Source: Sphingomonas hankookensis (lineage in GTDB: Bacteria > Pseudomonadota > Alphaproteobacteria > Sphingomonadales > Sphingomonadaceae). Taken from it: a stretch of 64,000 bases of DNA. The first letter of the stretch is position 1, and the number at the start of each line of letters is the position of its first letter. The position numbers and the translations under genes are program-made. Location of the stretch: the NCBI RefSeq assembly GCF_028551275.1, contig NZ_CP117025.1, positions 1,235,501 to 1,299,500 of the forward strand, written 5' to 3'. Positions 59,975 through 64,000 of the stretch are shown piece by piece. The notes beneath the pieces are model-generated. The model worked only from the letters and a program-made list of their open reading frames with translations. It was not told the DNA's origin and did not search any database.

Positions 59975-62583
59975 TTGGCGGCTCCGAGCGTTTGCAGCCG
60001 GAGCGCCTTCTTGAGCGAGCCGGCCGATGCCTTGCCCTCGATCGTCACCGTCGCGCTTTCGCCGGGCAACAGGTCGAGGAAATTGTCCGACGCCTGCACG
60101 TCGAGCGTGCCGAAGCCGATCCACAGCGCACGGGCGAGGCGGGTGGCGGTCACGGTCAGCGCCGGCTTGCCATCGACCGTCGACCAGCGGGTGACGAGCC
60201 CCGGATCGGGCAGCGTCATGTCCTTTTCGGGCAAGGCGGTCACCAGCGCGCGCGACGCGACCGCGCCGTCGACCAGCAGTTCGACCACGGTCACGCTACG
60301 CTTCGGATCGGCGCCCTTGAACAGGTCCGCATCGGTCATCGTCGCGACCTTCGTCGCCGACAGCGCGGGCAACTGGATCGCGGTTTCATGCGCCATCGTC
60401 ACCTTGCCATCCATGTCCATCGTCCGCATCCGCCAGCGCGCGGTGACGGGAGCAGTCCGGTCGGAGATCAGTGTGATGTCGGTGGTGCCGGTCGGCTTGC
60501 GCGCCGCCGAGACGGCGAGCGGGGCGTAGAAGCGACGGGCGGCGAAGTGTAGCGCCTTCCACCGGCCATAATAGTCGATGCTCGACCAGGACGCGCCGGG
60601 CCAGACGTCGTTCAGCTGCCAGTAGAGCGAACCGCTGGTGACCGGACGGCAGGCGCGGTGGTGCAATGCGCCCAGCTGGATACCGTCGGCCTGCATCACC
60701 TGGCTGAGATAGACGAAATCGGCGAAGTCGCGGGGTTCGCGATAGCGCATGCGGATATAGTCGAGCAGCCGCTGTTGCCCCGCGCCCTTCAGGAACTTCT
60801 GGTGCGCGGTCATGACGAGGGAGTCGATCGCGTAGTCCGCAGGCTTCGCGAACTTCGCGATGGTCGCCATGTCGGGCATCGCCTGCAGCCCATATTCCGA
60901 CATGAAGCGCGGGCAGCTGTCGAGATAGGCGGTGGCGGGCTTCTTGCCGCCCCATACGTCCCAATAATGGCGGTCGCCATTGCCGTCCTGATCGGGCTTG
61001 CCCTCGTAATTGGCGCTCGGGCTGCCGGGCCAGTAGGGGACGTCGGCGTCTCGGGCGGAGGCGGCGTCACGCAGCACACGATCGAACAGGATCGCCATGC
61101 CGACCCCGACGCGTTCCTGTTCATCGGCCCCGACGCGCTTCTTGAAGGCGGTACGGTCGCTCCACCCCTCCCAGCCCGACAGTACTTCGTTATTGCCCGA
61201 CCAGAGCACGATCGAGGGATGCGCCTGTACCCGATCGACCTGTTCCTCGGCCTCGATCTTCACCGATTCGCGATAGTCGGGATCATAGGGGGTGATCGCG
61301 CCGCCGAACATGAAGTCGGACCAGATCATCAGCCCCAGCCGGTCGGCGGTGTCGAAGAAGCTGTCGGGCAGGTACATGCCGCCGCCCCAGATGCGGATCA
61401 TGTTCATGTTCGCCGCCTTCGCGTCGCCCATGATCTTCGCCATGTATGCATTGGTGACCCGCGGGCCGAAGCTGTCGAACGGGATCAGGTTCGCGCCCTT
61501 GGCGAATACGGGGATGCCATTGATGCGGAACAGCATCCCCCGGCCGATCGCGTCCTTCTCGCGGACCAGTTCGACGGTACGGATGCCGGTCGAGCGCTGC
61601 TGGGCGTCGACCAGTTCGCCATCGAGGCGGGTTTCGGTCGCGACGGTGTAGAGCGGCTGCGCGCCATAGCCGGCGGGATACCAGAGCTGCGGGTTGGCGA
61701 TGGTGAGGGGAACGCTAACCCGGTTCTCGCCCGCCGTCACCGCGACGGTGCGGGTGGCGCGGACCTTGGTGCCGTCGGGGGCGGTGACGATCGCATCGAC
61801 CTGCACGGTCGCATCGCGATCGGCGATCAGGGTGACGTCGGCGGACAGGCGCGCCTCGACCGCCGTCACCGCCTCCTGCTGGACGCGGAGCGTATCGATG
61901 CGGACGTCGTCCCACGCATCGATCCTGACCGGGCCGTTGGGACCGACATTGATGATGCGGGGCCCCCAGTCCCAGCCATAATGATATTTGGGCTTGCGGA
62001 TATAGGGCGAGGTCTGCCGACCTTCCGGCTCGTCGCCAGCGGTCGAGTCATATTCGCCGGGCAGGGGGTTTTCGAGTCCAGCCACCATCGGCTTCAACAC
62101 GCCCAGCGGCGATTTGAAGAGGATGCGGATCTCGTTCGCGCCGGCCTTCAGCAGCGGCTTGGCGTCGGCGCGCCAGCGGCGATGTGCATTGTCGGCGGCG
62201 AGGAGCTTCTGTCCGTTGACGAACACCTCGGCAAAGGTGTCCAGCCCGTCGAACACCAGATCGACATGCCCGCGCGCCAGCAGCAGCGGCGAGGCGTTGA
62301 GCGTGCCTTTATACTCCCAGTCGCTGCGCCCGACCCATTGGATGGTGGCTTCGTTCAGGCCGATGAACGGATCGGGCGTGACCTTCGCCGCGATCAGGTC
62401 GGTCTGGACATAGCCCGGCACTTTGGCGGGCAACCAGCGTGCGGCCTTCGGATGCTCCTTCGCCGCGGTATCGCCGGGGGCTAGGCGGACCTGCCAGCCC
62501 TTGTCGAGCGTCACCGTCTCGCGCGGGGCGGCCCACAGGGCGGCGGGAGCGGCGGCGAGGAGCAGGAACAGGGCAGGCTTCAC
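59971..62583 (-). CDS. GH2 beta-mannosidase
   Basis: GTG 62583 gives 870 residues with a Sec signal (MKPALFLLLAAAPAALWA). Beta-mannosidase features: GLNEATIQWVGRSDWEYKGTL, FDGLDTFAEVFVNGQKLLAADNAHRRW, KPKYHYGWDWGPRIINVG, the acid/base region IVLWSGNNEVLSGWEGW and the nucleophile in RFMSEYGLQAMP (SEYG). VTSGSLYWQLNDVWPGASWSSIDYYGRWKALHF is diagnostic. It releases the beta-linked mannose of the N-glycan core after removal of alpha-mannose. The start overlaps the GH20 stop and its stop overlaps the GH3 start (both GTGA). Confidence 0.94.
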   Translation of the reverse strand: MKPALFLLLAAAPAALWAAPRETVTLDKGWQVRLAPGDTAAKEHPKAARWLPAKVPGYVQTDLIAAKVTPDPFIGLNEATIQWVGRSDWEYKGTLNASPLLLARGHVDLVFDGLDTFAEVFVNGQKLLAADNAHRRWRADAKPLLKAGANEIRILFKSPLGVLKPMVAGLENPLPGEYDSTAGDEPEGRQTSPYIRKPKYHYGWDWGPRIINVGPNGPVRIDAWDDVRIDTLRVQQEAVTAVEARLSADVTLIADRDATVQVDAIVTAPDGTKVRATRTVAVTAGENRVSVPLTIANPQLWYPAGYGAQPLYTVATETRLDGELVDAQQRSTGIRTVELVREKDAIGRGMLFRINGIPVFAKGANLIPFDSFGPRVTNAYMAKIMGDAKAANMNMIRIWGGGMYLPDSFFDTADRLGLMIWSDFMFGGAITPYDPDYRESVKIEAEEQVDRVQAHPSIVLWSGNNEVLSGWEGWSDRTAFKKRVGADEQERVGVGMAILFDRVLRDAASARDADVPYWPGSPSANYEGKPDQDGNGDRHYWDVWGGKKPATAYLDSCPRFMSEYGLQAMPDMATIAKFAKPADYAIDSLVMTAHQKFLKGAGQQRLLDYIRMRYREPRDFADFVYLSQVMQADGIQLGALHHRACRPVTSGSLYWQLNDVWPGASWSSIDYYGRWKALHFAARRFYAPLAVSAARKPTGTTDITLISDRTAPVTARWRMRTMDMDGKVTMAHETAIQLPALSATKVATMTDADLFKGADPKRSVTVVELLVDGAVASRALVTALPEKDMTLPDPGLVTRWSTVDGKPALTVTATRLARALWIGFGTLDVQASDNFLDLLPGESATVTIEGKASAGSLKKALRLQTLGAAK

Positions 62584-64000
62584 TTGGCGCTTTCCAGTTG
62601 CAGCGTGTCGACCGTGTAGAAGGGGTCGGACAGCGGGGAGGTGAATTGCAGGCACACGTCCGCATCACCCGGCTGTTTCGCGAAGGTCCCGGTAAAGCTG
62701 AACCGGTTGGGCGCGGTATCCGGGTCGGGCAGCGGGAAGGTGGCGGCGATGGTGCCGTCGCAGCCGCCGGTCCGCATCACCAGCTCGCCATGTTCGGTCA
62801 CCGCGAAATGTTCGCGCAGCGCCTTATAGTCATGGGCGAGGCCATAGTGGCGCGGCAGGCGGGCGACCGTCACCGTGAACGCCTGCGCCACGTCGAGCGG
62901 CATCTTCTGCGCCTGGGTACAGGTGTCGAAGATGTTGACGTTGTACGCCGGGGCATCGCCCGACTGGCCCGAGACCAGCGGCACGCGCAGGCCCAGGGCG
63001 CCCTTCGGACAGGCGACCATGTCGGCCGTGCCGGTCGCGCGCAGCAGCGCCGGGCGGGTCGCGTCGAAGGCACGGGGGCGGGCGAGGGCGTGGCCGTCGC
63101 TGGCGAAGGCGGCGGCAGTGATCGTCTGCCCCGGCTTCACCGCGATCGGGGCGGCATAGGCACGCGAGCGGGCGGTCGGCTGGCTGCCATCGGTGGTGTA
63201 GCGGATCGTGCCCGCGCCGGTCTGGGTGGTCAGCGCCAGTTTCGGCGCCTTGCCGCGCAGCACGTCGCCCTTCGATCCATCGAGCGCATAGGTCACGGCG
63301 AAGGCCGCGTCGGCGGCGGCGATCCCCTGTCGCTCGTACCGCAGCATCTGCGGCTGGAGGCGTTCGACGAAGCCCTTCCAGTCGCGCTTGTCGCGCGGGC
63401 TCCAGGTGAATTCGGCGATCGCGGACAGGCGCGGGAAGGTGGCGTGCTCCTTCTGCTTGGCGGTCGCGAGATATTCGGACCAGGCATTGCCCTGCGCGCC
63501 CAGCACATGCGCGGCGGCTTCTGCGGTCACGCCGGGGCGGACCGGTTCATAGCCATAGACCATCTCCAGCGTCTGCAGCCCGATGCGGCCGGGCGGTTCG
63601 TCGCCGGCGGTCGACTGGATATTGTCGAGATAGAGGTTGGGGGCAGGCGACATGACCACGTCATGCCCCTTGTTCGCGGCCTCGACCGCGCCCGCCTCGC
63701 CGCGCCACGACATGACGGTCGCGCTGGTCGGCACGTCGCCTTCGAGAATCTCGTCCCAGCCGATCAGGCGGCGGCCCTTGGATGCCAGATGCTTGCCAAG
63801 CTCGGAGATCATCCAGCCCTGCATCTGGTTCTCGGTCTTCAGGCCCAGCGCCTTCATCTGCGCCTGCACCTCCGGCGAGCGCTGCCACTGGTCCTTGATC
63901 GCCTCGTCGCCGCCGACATGGATGAACTGGCCGGGGAAGATGTCGATCAGCTCGTCGAGTACGTTCTTGATGAAGGTCATGCTGCGGGGGCTGGGGGAGA
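62580..64000 (-). CDS. GH20 beta-N-acetylhexosaminidase (5' end beyond window)
   Basis: 473 residues are visible, open to the window edge; the catalytic motif FIHVGGDEAIKDQWQ holds the Asp-Glu pair of GH20. Other marks are LIGWDEILEGD, TVMSWRGEAGAVEAANKGHDVVMSP, LGAQGNAWSEYLATAKQKEHATFPRLSAIAEFTWSP and the C-terminal FN3/chitobiase-type beta domains (IRYTTDGSQPTARSRAYAAPIAVKPGQTI). It cleaves terminal beta-N-acetylglucosamine or galactosamine. The first ATG in view (63980) is internal, so the true start lies upstream. First visible gene of the six-gene run. Confidence 0.95.
   Translation of the reverse strand, partial: SPSPRSMTFIKNVLDELIDIFPGQFIHVGGDEAIKDQWQRSPEVQAQMKALGLKTENQMQGWMISELGKHLASKGRRLIGWDEILEGDVPTSATVMSWRGEAGAVEAANKGHDVVMSPAPNLYLDNIQSTAGDEPPGRIGLQTLEMVYGYEPVRPGVTAEAAAHVLGAQGNAWSEYLATAKQKEHATFPRLSAIAEFTWSPRDKRDWKGFVERLQPQMLRYERQGIAAADAAFAVTYALDGSKGDVLRGKAPKLALTTQTGAGTIRYTTDGSQPTARSRAYAAPIAVKPGQTITAAAFASDGHALARPRAFDATRPALLRATGTADMVACPKGALGLRVPLVSGQSGDAPAYNVNIFDTCTQAQKMPLDVAQAFTVTVARLPRHYGLAHDYKALREHFAVTEHGELVMRTGGCDGTIAATFPLPDPDTAPNRFSFTGTFAKQPGDADVCLQFTSPLSDPFYTVDTLQLESAK

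Overview
The window is GC-rich alphaproteobacterial chromosome, most likely Sphingomonas or a close relative in Sphingomonadales. This rests on the high-GC coding bias in every gene, GTG starts and 4-nt start/stop overlaps, the rplJ-rplL and rpoB-rpoC cluster, a proteome rich in Tat- and Sec-exported enzymes, and several families of intergenic palindromic repeats. The genus is an inference; no rRNA gene is present.

Layout. 1-1752: a polyhydroxyalkanoate-depolymerase-type esterase (cut by the window edge), a GNAT acetyltransferase and tRNA-Pro(CGG), all on the minus strand. 1831-3854: lepA, a strong terminator and a convergent 37-residue membrane peptide. 4251-7417: a phasin, the modABC molybdate transporter and an exported protein of unknown role. 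7408-20662: a type II secretion (T2SS) region in three blocks: a PilN/GspM/GspC-like trio (minus), gspG-H-I-C-D (minus) and the divergent gspL-M-E-F (plus). A PhoX-type phosphatase gene lies between the first two blocks. 20805-29788: glutaminase, M20 amidohydrolase, uvrB, two tandem lipoproteins, a short structured transcript candidate, a formate/nitrite-type channel and a secreted DUF5694-like protein. 30032-38807: rpoC and rpoB with a near-consensus promoter. 38898-45263: an IS1-type transposase remnant, a Pro/Thr-rich membrane protein, a DUF2975/XRE pair, two M16 peptidase homologues and an esterase. 45376-46797: rplL, rplJ, an L10-type leader and a promoter, all minus strand. 46861-64000: cutC, a plus-strand GH2 gene, and a convergent six-gene minus-strand run of glycosidases coupled by 4-nt overlaps.

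How the genes work together. The right-hand locus encodes beta-galactosidase-like GH2, GH29 fucosidase, an unassigned glycosidase, GH92 alpha-mannosidase, GH3 with a PA14 domain, GH2 beta-mannosidase and GH20 hexosaminidase. This set matches the linkages of a complex, particularly plant-type, N-glycan. The T2SS could export enzymes such as PhoX, and the Mo transporter supplies molybdoenzymes.

Most unusual points. (1) Two intergenic-type palindromic repeats and a short tandem repeat lie in frame inside the coding sequence of the unassigned glycosidase, adding about 80 residues. A different repeat encodes most of the pre-prepilin leader of gspI. (2) gspC and the PilN-like gene each appear to lack one base in a C/G run within a Pro/Ala linker. 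(3) An 18-codon ORF follows a 15-nt perfect match to the complement of the 16S rRNA 3' end, and a structured tail with a terminator-like hairpin follows it.
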